The notes beneath the pieces are model-generated. The model searched no databases. It had not been told where the DNA came from and saw nothing but the letters and a program-made list of their open reading frames with translations. The position numbers and the translations under genes were made by a program. A stretch of DNA of 64,000 nt from Phaeovulum vinaykumarii (GTDB lineage Bacteria; Pseudomonadota; Alphaproteobacteria; Rhodobacterales; Rhodobacteraceae): positions 51,608-115,607 of the forward strand of contig NZ_FTOM01000009.1 in the NCBI RefSeq assembly GCF_900156695.1, read 5' to 3'. This document shows positions 41,408 through 50,616 of the stretch, piece after piece. The number at the start of each line of letters is the position of its first letter. Position 1 is the first letter of the stretch.

Positions 41408-43165
41408 ATGGCCCTTACTCCCAAATCAGATGGCTCGGGTGCAACCGGCGATGAAAGCCTTGGCATCGAGGCTTTTCAGGCCGTTGACCGCATACGAGAG
41501 GCGCTCTCGGGACAGCTCAGCGGCGGGGTCTCGCCCGGCTCGCTGATGATGGCCTATGTCGACTGGGCCTTTCATCTGGCGCAGGCACCGGGCAAGCAGA
41601 TGGAACTGGGCGTCAAGGCGGGCCGCAAATGGCAGCGTCTCATGGCGCATCTGATGGCCTCGGCGATGGATCCGCAGGCCGCGCCGGTCATCACGCCCTT
41701 GCCGGGCGACCGCCGTTTCGCCGGTGAAGCCTGGGCGAAACCGCCCTTCAGCTGGATGTCGCAGGCTTTCCTGCTGCAGCAGCAATGGCTGCATAACGTC
41801 ACCCATGAGGTTCCGGGCGTGACGAAGCACCACGAGGATGTGGTGTCTTTTGCCGCGAAACAGATCCTTGATGTCTGTGCGCCTTCGAACAACCCTTTTA
41901 CCAATCCCGAGGTTGTGGCACGGACCTGGGCTACCGGAGGCATGAACCTTGTGAAGGGCTGGCAGAACTGGCTGCAGGACGTCGTCCGCCAGATCCGGCA
42001 GGAGCCGCCAGAGGGTGTCGAGGCCTTTACACCGGGTCGCGATGTGGCGGTGACGCCGGGCAAGGTAATCTTCCGCAACCACCTGATCGAACTGATCCAG
42101 TATACGCCCACGACAGAAACCGTGCACCCCGAGCCGGTGCTGATCGTTCCGGCCTGGATCATGAAATACTATATCCTCGACCTCAGCCCGGAGAATTCAC
42201 TGATCCGCTGGCTGGTGGCGCAGGGCCACACGGTTTTCGCCATTTCCTGGCGCAATCCGGGTGCAGAGGATCGTGATCTGACGCTGGAGGATTATCGCCG
42301 GCTGGGCGTGATGGCCGCGTTGGATGAGATCACCCGTCTAATGCCCGATCAGAAAATCCACGCCACCGGCTATTGTCTGGGTGGCACTTTGCTGTCGATC
42401 GCGGCGGCTGCCATGGCGGGGAAGGGGGACGCGCGTCTCGCCTCGCTGACGCTGCTTGCCGCGCAGGTCGATTTCGCCGAACCGGGCGAGCTTGCGTTGT
42501 TCATCGACCCAAGCCAGCTGCATCTTCTTGAAAGCATGATGTGGAACCGCGGCTATCTCTCTGCCGATCAGATGGCGGGGGCGTTTCAGCTTTTGCGCTC
42601 GAATGACCTCATCTGGTCCCGGATGGTGCGCGATTACATGATGGGCGAGCGGACGGCGATGAATGATCTCATGGCCTGGAATGCCGACAGCACCCGGATG
42701 CCCTATCGGATGCATGCCGAATATCTGCGCAGGCTTTATCTGAATAATGAGCTTTCTTCGGGACGCTTCACCGCCGGGGGCAAGACAGTTCTGTTGCAGA
42801 ACATCCGGGTGCCGATCTTTGCCGTCGGGACCGAGCGCGATCATGTCGCACCCTGGAAGTCGGTCTACAAAATCCACCAGTTCACCGATTGCGAGGTGAC
42901 TTTCGCGCTGACGTCGGGCGGGCATAATGCGGGGATCGTCTCTCCTCCCGGTCACCCGCGCCGCCGCTACCGGCTGGCGACCCGCGCCCATGACGACGCG
43001 CTTTTGCCGCCCGAGACCTGGGTCGAGGCCAATCCTGCAACCGAGGGTTCGTGGTGGACGCCCTGGCAGGCCTGGCTTGCCGCGCGTTCGGGTGCCCCCG
43101 CCGCGCCGCGCGCAATGGGCAACGCGCTGGCAGATGCGCCCGGCACATATGTTTTCCAGAGGTGA
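41408..43165 (+). CDS. phaC: Class I polyhydroxyalkanoate synthase (PhaC-like)
   Basis: The 585-residue product has the PhaC N-terminal domain and an alpha/beta hydrolase core with the lipase-like box 'HATGYCLGGTLLS' (catalytic Cys), Asp in 'GTERDHVAPWKS' and His in 'TSGGHNAGIVSPP'. It polymerises 3-hydroxyacyl-CoA into polyester granules. The next gene encodes an enoyl-CoA hydratase/phosphotransacetylase fusion that, in related genomes, accompanies a PhaC-like gene with acetate kinase and FabI. A specialised acyl-CoA role is therefore possible. Confidence 0.9.
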   Translation: MALTPKSDGSGATGDESLGIEAFQAVDRIREALSGQLSGGVSPGSLMMAYVDWAFHLAQAPGKQMELGVKAGRKWQRLMAHLMASAMDPQAAPVITPLPGDRRFAGEAWAKPPFSWMSQAFLLQQQWLHNVTHEVPGVTKHHEDVVSFAAKQILDVCAPSNNPFTNPEVVARTWATGGMNLVKGWQNWLQDVVRQIRQEPPEGVEAFTPGRDVAVTPGKVIFRNHLIELIQYTPTTETVHPEPVLIVPAWIMKYYILDLSPENSLIRWLVAQGHTVFAISWRNPGAEDRDLTLEDYRRLGVMAALDEITRLMPDQKIHATGYCLGGTLLSIAAAAMAGKGDARLASLTLLAAQVDFAEPGELALFIDPSQLHLLESMMWNRGYLSADQMAGAFQLLRSNDLIWSRMVRDYMMGERTAMNDLMAWNADSTRMPYRMHAEYLRRLYLNNELSSGRFTAGGKTVLLQNIRVPIFAVGTERDHVAPWKSVYKIHQFTDCEVTFALTSGGHNAGIVSPPGHPRRRYRLATRAHDDALLPPETWVEANPATEGSWWTPWQAWLAARSGAPAAPRAMGNALADAPGTYVFQR

Positions 43166-43169
43166 CAAG

Positions 43170-44291
43170 ATGACCGGCACTCTGACCAACTATCTGTTTC
43201 ACCAGATGAAAATCGGCGACCGCGCCAGTCTTGTCCGCCACGTCGGTCCCAAGGATATTGAATTGTTCGCCGCTGTTTCCGGCGACGCCAACCCCGCGCA
43301 TCTGGATGCCGGTTTCGCCGCCCATGGGCCGTTTGGCCATGTCGTGGTGCACGGCATGTGGACTGCGGCGCTGATTTCGGCGGTGCTGGGCACCCGCCTG
43401 CCGGGGCCGGGGACGATCTATCTCGACCAGCAGATCCGCTTTAACAAGCCGGTTTCGCCAGGCGATACCATCACCGCCGAAGTTGAAGTGGCCGAGCTGA
43501 TCGAGGGCAAGAACCGTGTCCGCCTGACGACCACCGCCCGCAATCAGCGGGGCGAGGTGGTGCTTTTGGGCGAGGCGCTGGTGCTGGCCCCGGTCGAGCA
43601 GGTGACCTGGGTGCCGGGTGACCTTCCCGAGGCGGTGGTCTTGCCGAAGGGGCGCTGGCAGGGCTTTGTCGAAGAGGCCCGCGCATTGCCCCCGGTGCGG
43701 GCGGCGGTGGTGCATCCCTGTTCGAAATCCGCGATCCTTGGCGCGATCGAGGTGCGCGACGAAGGCCTGCTTGACCCGATCCTGATCGGTCCCGGCGCAA
43801 AGATTCGCGCGGCGGCCGCCGAGGCCGGGGTCTCGCTTGACGGCTTCCGGATCGAGGAGACAGAGCACAGCCATGCAGCGGCGGCGCGGGCGGTGGAACT
43901 GGCGGCCTGTGGCAAGGTCCAGGTGCTGGTCAAGGGCAGCCTGCATTCCGATGAACTGCTTGCGGCGGTGGTTTCGAAAAGCGGCGGCCTGCGCACCGAA
44001 CGCCGGATCAGCCATGTCTATGCGATGGATGTGCCCGCCTATCGCAAGCCGGTGATCGTCACCGATACCGCGATCAATATCGCACCGACATTAGAGCATA
44101 AGCGCGACATCTGCCAGAATGCCGTCAAGCTGATGAGTGCGCTTCTCCCCGTTGTCGAAGGTAGTTTCGATTGTAATCCGTACGTCCATGGCAGCCCCAC
44201 ACGCAAAGAACTCACCTTAGCACGGGCCGCAACGACGAAGATGATCCCCATGTTTTGTCCACTCCCGTTGGATTTCTCATCTCACAATTAA
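43170..44291 (+). pseudogene. MaoC dehydratase/phosphate acyltransferase fusion, truncated by an IS end
   Basis: The frame starts at the ATG at 43170, four bases after phaC. Residues 1-140 are a MaoC/hot-dog hydratase ('DANPAHLD', 'GPFGHVVVHGMW'). From about 165 a phosphate acetyl/butyryl-transferase domain begins ('VHPCSKSAILGAIEV', 'VLVKGSLHSDELLAAVV'). Native sequence stops at about residue 316 ('APTLEHKRDICQ'); the remaining 57 codons come from IS DNA and non-coding flank. The family is usually about 465 residues, so some 150 residues of the acyltransferase are lost. The hydratase half may still work. Confidence 0.88.
44118..44266. mobile_element. 149-bp remnant of the right end of the ISKra4-like element
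   Basis: This stretch matches 34324-34472 base for base with one difference seen (GATCCCC against GACCCCC inside the terminal repeat). It contains the transposase start region and the terminal inverted repeat, in the same orientation as the intact element. The rest of the IS is absent. It marks the right edge of the 34.5-44.1 kb gene block. Confidence 0.92.
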
Positions 44292-44299
44292 GGGCTACG

Positions 44300-44647
44300 C
44301 GACACTTGGCTTTCAACCGGGCGCGCGGGAACGACAGGGTTCCCGCAGGCTACCTGCTGGGGTTCATGCGCTGATGGCGAACCTCGCCCGGTTCGGTAAG
44401 CTGACTAGCCGAAGCGACGACGCCAAGACAGGCGGCTGACCCGCGGGAGCGTGAGCTGCACGATCAGATCAAGGCCGCACCCAGCGGCAACCGGCAGTTT
44501 CACGAGTCAGACCTGTGTCGCCTCATCGGGCAGGCAGCCTACGACGCACGGGTCATCGATGTCATCCGGCAGTTCGGCTGTCCAAGGTTCACCGCGACGC
44601 TCGCCGTTCATGTGAGGGCCGTGATGGCCGGCGAGATTTCACGATGA
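44300..44647 (+). pseudogene. Decayed paralogue of the helix-turn-helix gene at 13917-14759
   Basis: One continuous frame ending at TGA 44645-44647 encodes 'LAFNRARGNDRVPAGYLLGFMR', a stop, 'WRTSPGSVS', a second stop, then 'RERELHDQIKAAPSGNRQF', 'HESDLCRLIGQAAYDARVID' and so on to 'EISR'. This aligns along its length with the C-terminal half of the intact gene. The N-terminal half is missing at the IS boundary. From 44648 to 44802 nothing is recognised. Confidence 0.88.
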
Positions 44648-44802
44648 AAGATGACCGGCTCATGCTGCTTTGCCACAATGTGGTTGGTCGGCACGGCCCA
44701 GTTATCCGGGCACATCAGCAAACTGCTCCAAGTCGGCGCCTGTGGTGACCAGGCTTCGCTCTGTGAGGATTATAGACTACTCTTCGACGCTATTGGGCGA
44801 GA

Positions 44803-47800
44803 TCAAACACCTACCGCTCCTTGAGTATCAATCGGCCCTTCACTCTTTTTGGGGGGCCTTATCCTGAAGAACAGCGCGTACAGCACCGGCACGGCAATCA
44901 GCGTCAGGATCGAGGCGAAGGCGAGACCACCCATGATCGTCACCGCCATGGACGCAAAGAACGCGTCGGGCAGCAGTGGGATCATGCCGAGAATCGTTGT
45001 TCCGGCCGCGAGCACCACGGGCCGTAGACGGCTGACCGATCCATCCATCACGGACTGGTAATCTGGAACACCATTTGCACGTTGCAGGTCGAATTCCTCG
45101 ACAAGAACGATGGCGTTCTTCATCAGCATCCCCGAAAGCGACAGGAAGCCGAGCAATGCCGTGAAGGTGAACGGCAGTCCGGTGAACAACAGCCCCAGAA
45201 CCATACCGGTCACCGACATCGGCACGACAAGCCACAGGATCAGCGGCTGACGGATCTTGTTGAACATGAGGATCGAGATCGTCAGCATGATGAGAAAACC
45301 GAGCGGCAGCTGCTTGCCAAGGCTTTGCTGTGCTTCGCCGGCGCTTTCGAATTCGCCGCCCCACTCCATGGTGTAGCCCTCCGGAAGCGGCATCGCCTCG
45401 ATCTGTGCCCGGACACTTCTGAAGGCTTCGTCGGCCGTCAGGTCGTCGCGTGCGCCACCGAGCGCGGTGATCGTTCGCTCCCGGTCGCGCCGGTGAATGA
45501 GCGCCTCGGCAAGGCGTGTCTCCAGGCTTTGCACCAGGTTGGCCATGGGAACATATGCGCCTGCTCCGGCGGACCAGACCGGCAGGTCGCGCACATGATC
45601 TGTGCCGGTGCGTTCGCTCTCGGGCAGGCGGAGCAGGATCGGGATCACCTCGTCGCCCTCCCGCAATTCGCCGACACGCAGACCCGAGGTTCCGAGCCGA
45701 ATGGTGTCCGCGATGGCGCTCCGCGTGGCACCGGCAAGCCGCATCCGGGATTCGTCCACATTCGGCTCAATGAGCAATTCTCGTTGCCTCCAGTCCGTGC
45801 GAGGATTTGTGATCGTCCCGGCGTCTCTGAAGATCCCGATCGCATCATCTGCCAGCTGGCGCAGGATGATGGGGTCGGGCCCCGAGAAGCGGACAGCGAC
45901 ATCGGCACCGGAAGGCGGTCCGAACACGATCTCTTCGACCCGGATCAGGGCATGGGGAAATTGCGCCGGGAGGTCCTGGTTGAGCCTGGCTGCGATGGAG
46001 GGGATCCGTGTAGCATCGGCAACCCGGACAATCAGCTGGCCATAACTGGAATCGGCCTGCTCGGGATTGTAGGTCAGCATGAAGCGGCTTGCGCCACGCC
46101 CCACCAGCGTGGTGACGTCCGTCACGGCCTCCTCTTCACGAAGTATCGCTTCCAGCCGAAGCATTTCACGGTCCGTGATGTTGATGTCGGTTCCTTGCGG
46201 CATCTGGAACTCGACGTAGAAAAGTGGCGTGTTGGACGCAGGGAAAAACGCCTGCTTCACCTGACCGAAGGCCATCAGCGACCACACCGTGATCCCCACA
46301 ACCGTCAGAACGACGGGGATACGGGCCCGCAGCGCAAGCCAGAGAATCCCACGATAGGTGCTGTAGAACGCCCCTTTGTAAGGGTCGTCCGAGGTGTTCT
46401 TGGGTGCTTTGAGCAGCAGTTTGCCAAGATAGGGCGTGACGGTGACCGCAAGGATCCAGCTTAGCAACAGCGATATGGCGATCACGGCGAAAAGTGAGAA
46501 CAGGAATTCTCCCGTCGCATCGGGCGACAGACCGATGCCAGAAAAGGCCATGATCCCGATGACCGTTGCGCCGAGAAGGGGAACGGATGTCGAAGTTTCG
46601 GTTTCGGCTGCGGCGTCCTCGGCGCTTTTTCCGCGCGCCATGCCGATCACCATCCCTTCGGTGATGACGATCGCGTTGTCGACCAGCATCCCCATCGCAA
46701 TGATCAGGGCTCCAAGGCTGATCCGCTCCATCTGGATGCCGAAGATCGACATGAAGAACAGGGTCGAGAAAACGGTAAGCCCAAGGGTCGCCCCCACCAC
46801 GAGGCCCGCGCGCCAGCCCATGGTCAGCATCAGGGCGCCTACCACGATGACGATTGACTGAGCCAAACCCATCAGGAAGCTGGAAACGGCCTGATCGACG
46901 ACGACGTGCTGTTCGTAGATCGGGGTGATCTCGACCCCTTCGGGCAGGTTCTCTTTCAACTGATCCAGGCGGACGGATACGGCTTCGCCGACCTCGACGA
47001 CGTTGCGGCTCGTTAGCGCCGAGACGCCGAGCGTGAAGGCGGCGGCTCCATTCTGGCGGATGATCTGACTGGGCTGTTCGGTTTCTTCCCGGGTGACGCG
47101 TGCGACGTCGTAGACCGATACCTGCCCGACTTCACCGGCGAGGCCCAGCCGTAGGGTCTCGATCCCTTCTGGTGTGATGTAACCCGGCGGCACCGAGAGG
47201 CCGATGCGCGCCGGGCCCTCGCTCAGTTCGCCATTCTGGAAGACCTGGTTCTCGTCGCGCAACAGGCCGAGGAGTTGATCGGGCGGAAGACCGAGTTCGG
47301 CAAGAACCGCAGAGGGAATTGCAATATTAATAACCTCCTCGGTCAGGCCTTGCACATCCACTTTCGCTACACCGTCGACTGTCACAAGGCCCACGCGCAG
47401 GTTCGTTGCGAGATCCCGTTGCTCCTGCGGGCTCAATCCTTCGGTCGTGACGGCATAGAACATCCCGAAAACATCACCGAAATCGTCGTTGATGATCGGG
47501 GCCTGCGCCCCGGCAGGAAGTTGCCCTTCTACATCGCGGATGCGCCGCCGCATCTCATCCCAGACCTGGGGGATTTCGTCCGGACCGTAGCTCGTCTCGA
47601 TTTCCACGGTGATCTGGGCCATTCCCGGCATCGATCTCGACTCGATCCGATCGAGCTGCATCATCTGCTGAAGCGCATCCTCGATGACGTCAGCTACTTC
47701 TTCCTCGACTTCCACCGCTGTCGCACCCGGATAGGGGACGAAAACAAGTGCGGTCTTTAGAGTGAAGCTTGGATCCTCGAGACGGCCGACTGTGTTCAGC

Positions 47801-47889
47801 CCCCAATACCCGCCAAACAGGCAGAAGATGATGATGAGCCAGACCGCCACCGGACGCTGGATGATCGTACGAGAAATACTGAGTGCCAT
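44803..47889 (-). CDS. RND-family efflux pump inner-membrane transporter
   Basis: The 1028-residue product has twelve membrane helices and two large periplasmic loops, the AcrB/MexB layout. The N-terminus (SISRTIIQRPVAVWLIIIF) and 'PGATAVEVEEEVADVIED' are typical. The TM4 motif reads 'AMGMLVDNAIVITEGM', so one of the two conserved aspartates is Asn. It would export drugs or other hydrophobic compounds using the proton gradient. The adaptor gene lies 38 bases upstream; no outer-membrane channel gene is present nearby. The ATG at 47889 was chosen for its GGAAG site. Confidence 0.94.
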   Translation of the reverse strand: MALSISRTIIQRPVAVWLIIIFCLFGGYWGLNTVGRLEDPSFTLKTALVFVPYPGATAVEVEEEVADVIEDALQQMMQLDRIESRSMPGMAQITVEIETSYGPDEIPQVWDEMRRRIRDVEGQLPAGAQAPIINDDFGDVFGMFYAVTTEGLSPQEQRDLATNLRVGLVTVDGVAKVDVQGLTEEVINIAIPSAVLAELGLPPDQLLGLLRDENQVFQNGELSEGPARIGLSVPPGYITPEGIETLRLGLAGEVGQVSVYDVARVTREETEQPSQIIRQNGAAAFTLGVSALTSRNVVEVGEAVSVRLDQLKENLPEGVEITPIYEQHVVVDQAVSSFLMGLAQSIVIVVGALMLTMGWRAGLVVGATLGLTVFSTLFFMSIFGIQMERISLGALIIAMGMLVDNAIVITEGMVIGMARGKSAEDAAAETETSTSVPLLGATVIGIMAFSGIGLSPDATGEFLFSLFAVIAISLLLSWILAVTVTPYLGKLLLKAPKNTSDDPYKGAFYSTYRGILWLALRARIPVVLTVVGITVWSLMAFGQVKQAFFPASNTPLFYVEFQMPQGTDINITDREMLRLEAILREEEAVTDVTTLVGRGASRFMLTYNPEQADSSYGQLIVRVADATRIPSIAARLNQDLPAQFPHALIRVEEIVFGPPSGADVAVRFSGPDPIILRQLADDAIGIFRDAGTITNPRTDWRQRELLIEPNVDESRMRLAGATRSAIADTIRLGTSGLRVGELREGDEVIPILLRLPESERTGTDHVRDLPVWSAGAGAYVPMANLVQSLETRLAEALIHRRDRERTITALGGARDDLTADEAFRSVRAQIEAMPLPEGYTMEWGGEFESAGEAQQSLGKQLPLGFLIMLTISILMFNKIRQPLILWLVVPMSVTGMVLGLLFTGLPFTFTALLGFLSLSGMLMKNAIVLVEEFDLQRANGVPDYQSVMDGSVSRLRPVVLAAGTTILGMIPLLPDAFFASMAVTIMGGLAFASILTLIAVPVLYALFFRIRPPKKSEGPIDTQGAVGV

Positions 47890-47927
47890 GAGACGATCTT
47901 CCGTTCTGCCCAAGGAAAGGAAAGGAA

Positions 47928-49070
47928 TTATAAGCCGGCGGCGATGACGGACTGGCTTTCGCTCAGTCGCCACCAGCCACCGGACACAACCAATTCGTCA
48001 CCCTCCAGCCCGTCAAGAACGACAATGTCGTTCTCGAAAGGCAGGCCCAACCGGACCGTCCTTCGCGTGACCTTACGGGATGCTTCGTTGTAAACCCAAA
48101 CGGATGGTTCGGACCGGCTCGTCGTATCCACCGCCGATACGGGGATGACCACGGCTTGTCCCGTGTCGGCATCGGCTGAGACAGCGATGCCGACATCAGC
48201 CGTCATGCCCGGCAGCAGACGTGGATCGATTTCGCCGGTAATGGCAAATTCCAGATCATATGTTTGCGTCGTTGGGTCTGCATCGGTTGAAAAGGATCGC
48301 AGTTCGAGCGACACAGTGTACCCGGGCACTGCCGGAAAGCTGGCAGTAATGTCGAAGGCGTCGGGCGTCGCGCGCGCAATAGCTGCCAGTTCCTCGGGCA
48401 GGGAAATCACGACCCGCATTTCGCTAAGATCTTGCAGACGCGCAACAGGCGCTGCCGTCGTGGTATTGACGAATTCCTCGACGAAGGTTCTGGCCACAAT
48501 CGCATCGAACGGGGCCAATATACGCACTTGCGATAAGCGCCGCTCGGCTTGACGAAGCTGTACTTGCGCCTGCGCAAATTGCGCCTGCGCCGTCTCGAGC
48601 CGGGCATCTGCGGCAACACCCCTCTCTGCGAGATCGGCGGCGCGCTGAAGCTCGGAATTTGCGAGATTGTAAGACGCCTGCGCCCGGTCCAGAGCAAGTT
48701 CAAAGTCGACCCTGTCGAGCTCCGCTATGATGTCGCCATTGCGGACCCTGTCGCCTGACTGAACGGCAAGATGCACGATCTGCCCAGGTATCTGGAAGGC
48801 AATATCGACGGTTCTGGCAGGTTCGACGCGGCCCGCGACTGTGCGGGTCTGAGTGATCGTGCGCGAGACCGCTTGGGTCAGCTCGACAGTGACGGGTCGA
48901 CCCGCCTGGGGGGCGGGTGCCAAACCCGCCGGATCGGCCGCCGTTTCAGTCTGGGCCACAACGGAGGAAAGCACCGTCGGCAGAAACGGCGCCGCAAGGG
49001 CGGCGAGCGCCGCGACCGAAACGACGACGGCGAGACCTTTCATGCTAGTGTGTCTTTTCTTCAAGTTCAT
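47928..49070 (-). CDS. RND efflux periplasmic adaptor (HlyD/MFP family)
   Basis: The 380-residue product has an N-terminal signal or anchor and the adaptor layout: lipoyl halves ('TVDIAFQIPGQIVHLAVQSGDRV', 'VRILAPFDAIVARTFVEEFV'), a coiled coil between them (about 120-180) and a beta-barrel region. The ATG at 49070 has GAGGA nine bases upstream and overlaps the end of the TetR gene by 26 bases, so regulator and pump appear co-transcribed. Confidence 0.92.
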   Translation of the reverse strand: MNLKKRHTSMKGLAVVVSVAALAALAAPFLPTVLSSVVAQTETAADPAGLAPAPQAGRPVTVELTQAVSRTITQTRTVAGRVEPARTVDIAFQIPGQIVHLAVQSGDRVRNGDIIAELDRVDFELALDRAQASYNLANSELQRAADLAERGVAADARLETAQAQFAQAQVQLRQAERRLSQVRILAPFDAIVARTFVEEFVNTTTAAPVARLQDLSEMRVVISLPEELAAIARATPDAFDITASFPAVPGYTVSLELRSFSTDADPTTQTYDLEFAITGEIDPRLLPGMTADVGIAVSADADTGQAVVIPVSAVDTTSRSEPSVWVYNEASRKVTRRTVRLGLPFENDIVVLDGLEGDELVVSGGWWRLSESQSVIAAGL

Positions 49071-49611
49071 CGATCATGGTCCTCAACCGTTCGACGACAC
49101 GCCGTTTGAGATCGGCGCCACCGTCAGGAAGTTTAAGAAGTCTCTGAAATCGCAGACCCTGGATTGCGAGCGCGGCAATCATTGCTGCCGGAGCGTCTTG
49201 CGTTTCAGAAAGGATACGTTCGATATCGCCGGTCAGCTCTTTGCGGAGCGGGTCGAGCAACTGCGGATCGGAGGCTGCTGCCGCGAGTATCGCCATGGAC
49301 AGATCATCATCCACGCCCTCCGTTTGAACGATGGTCTCAAGATGCCCCCGTAATGTGCGTGACGACTGGTTCTCCGGGAGCCTTTCAAAAAGTTCGCGAT
49401 GCGCAGTGAGCATTTGGTCCAGAAGCCCGGCCAAAAGAGCTTTCTTGCTTGGATAGTTGTAAAGAACGCCGCCCTTGCTCAGGCCGGCTTCTCTGGCCAC
49501 GGACTCGATCGTGACCTTCCCGGCACCCTCTCGCATGGCGACGGTCCTTGCCGCCTCGAGGATCCGGCGCGACGCGTTGCCGCCGACCTCGGAGTGCGGG
49601 CGCTCATGCAT
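49045..49611 (-). CDS. TetR-family repressor of the RND operon
   Basis: The 188-residue product has an N-terminal TetR helix-turn-helix ('ILEAARTVAMREGAGKVTIES', 'AREAGLSKGGVLYNYPSKKALL') and a helical ligand-binding domain. It lies upstream of, and overlaps, the adaptor gene, so it likely controls its own operon. A longer frame exists but the ATG at 49611 gives normal family length. Confidence 0.9.
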   Translation of the reverse strand: MHERPHSEVGGNASRRILEAARTVAMREGAGKVTIESVAREAGLSKGGVLYNYPSKKALLAGLLDQMLTAHRELFERLPENQSSRTLRGHLETIVQTEGVDDDLSMAILAAAASDPQLLDPLRKELTGDIERILSETQDAPAAMIAALAIQGLRFQRLLKLPDGGADLKRRVVERLRTMIDELEEKTH

Positions 49612-49734
49612 GACTGTACCATCCGGTCGGTTAAGTTCAGCGGGGAAGTAGGTCGCTTCCACGACCGCGTCAAGCCTCCGCGAAGGCAATTGGTGTCAGC
49701 ATGGACGAACGGCCCACGCGCGGATGTTGCTGCA

Positions 49735-50340
49735 TCACGTCGCGCGAGGCTGTCCTATGTCTGAATAGATCTTCAAAAAGGCGTCAACCGCTCTTTTGGC
49801 ATGATCTGAAACGTCGATCTTTGGGTCGAGGGTCAGCAATCGAGGCATGATGACGCCTGACACGGAAAGGTGAATCAACTGTCCGGCAGCGCTTAGATGG
49901 TCTTCTACGTTGAGGGCTTTCGCGTCATGAAGAGCGTGCAAGACTTGGCCGACATGCCTTGTGGCCAGCTTCGGCCCGGCCTTCATGTATATTTCGCCGG
50001 CCTCGGGCAAAACTGAAACCGCGCCGATGCACGCACGCAGTAGCCGAATATAGTCGTCGTCAAGCACAAGGTTGATCAAGCGCCGTGAAAGCTCTTCGAG
50101 GATGGCCCGCGGGTCCAGGTCTTTGGGAAGGGGCCGAGAGATTGCCGCCGAGAGCCTGGCGCATTCCGTGTCCACAACGATGAGAAACAGTCGTTCCTTG
50201 CTTGGGCTATGCGCATAGAGCGTCGCTTTGGACACGTTGGCTTCCTCTGCAATCGCATCGACGCTTGCCCCTTCGAAGCCACATCGCAGGAAAATGGTCC
50301 GGGCACCCCTGAGCACGTCATCGGCTTTGCTGTTCCTCAT
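49735..50340 (-). CDS. TetR-family regulator
   Basis: The 201-residue product starts at the ATG at 50340, with GGAG nine bases upstream. Helix-turn-helix: 'VLRGARTIFLRCGFEGASVD' and 'AEEANVSKATLYAHSPSKERLF'. The C-terminal part matches TetR members with the TetR_C_7-like domain. It lies between the MFS and RND operons, so it may regulate either. Two adjacent TetR genes suggest layered control. Confidence 0.9.
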   Translation of the reverse strand: MRNSKADDVLRGARTIFLRCGFEGASVDAIAEEANVSKATLYAHSPSKERLFLIVVDTECARLSAAISRPLPKDLDPRAILEELSRRLINLVLDDDYIRLLRACIGAVSVLPEAGEIYMKAGPKLATRHVGQVLHALHDAKALNVEDHLSAAGQLIHLSVSGVIMPRLLTLDPKIDVSDHAKRAVDAFLKIYSDIGQPRAT

Positions 50341-50616
50341 GCTCACCATCTCCATCAACTTTGGCGTTTTTGTACAGTCAGACAAAGCAGGGTCAATTTT
50401 GTGGAAACTACAAGTAACGCAACAAATGCCGTTCCGTTTGGGACCGAAAAACGTGCCTACGTTTGATCCTCTCGAAAGCCTCCCTCCACGACGGCGCAGT
50501 TTTTTGACGTTCAGGCGGTGGCACTGCTCAAGCCGGTCATCGTAACGACCACAAACACGTAACCTAAGAGGAACTCGTTCGTGCAATCATCGGGATTGGG
50601 ACAGAGGCGCAAGGCC

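Noticed and set aside
45082..46464. A 460-codon plus-strand frame opposite the RND pump
   Set aside because: It is antisense to a textbook RND transporter and lacks hydrophobic or domain signals.
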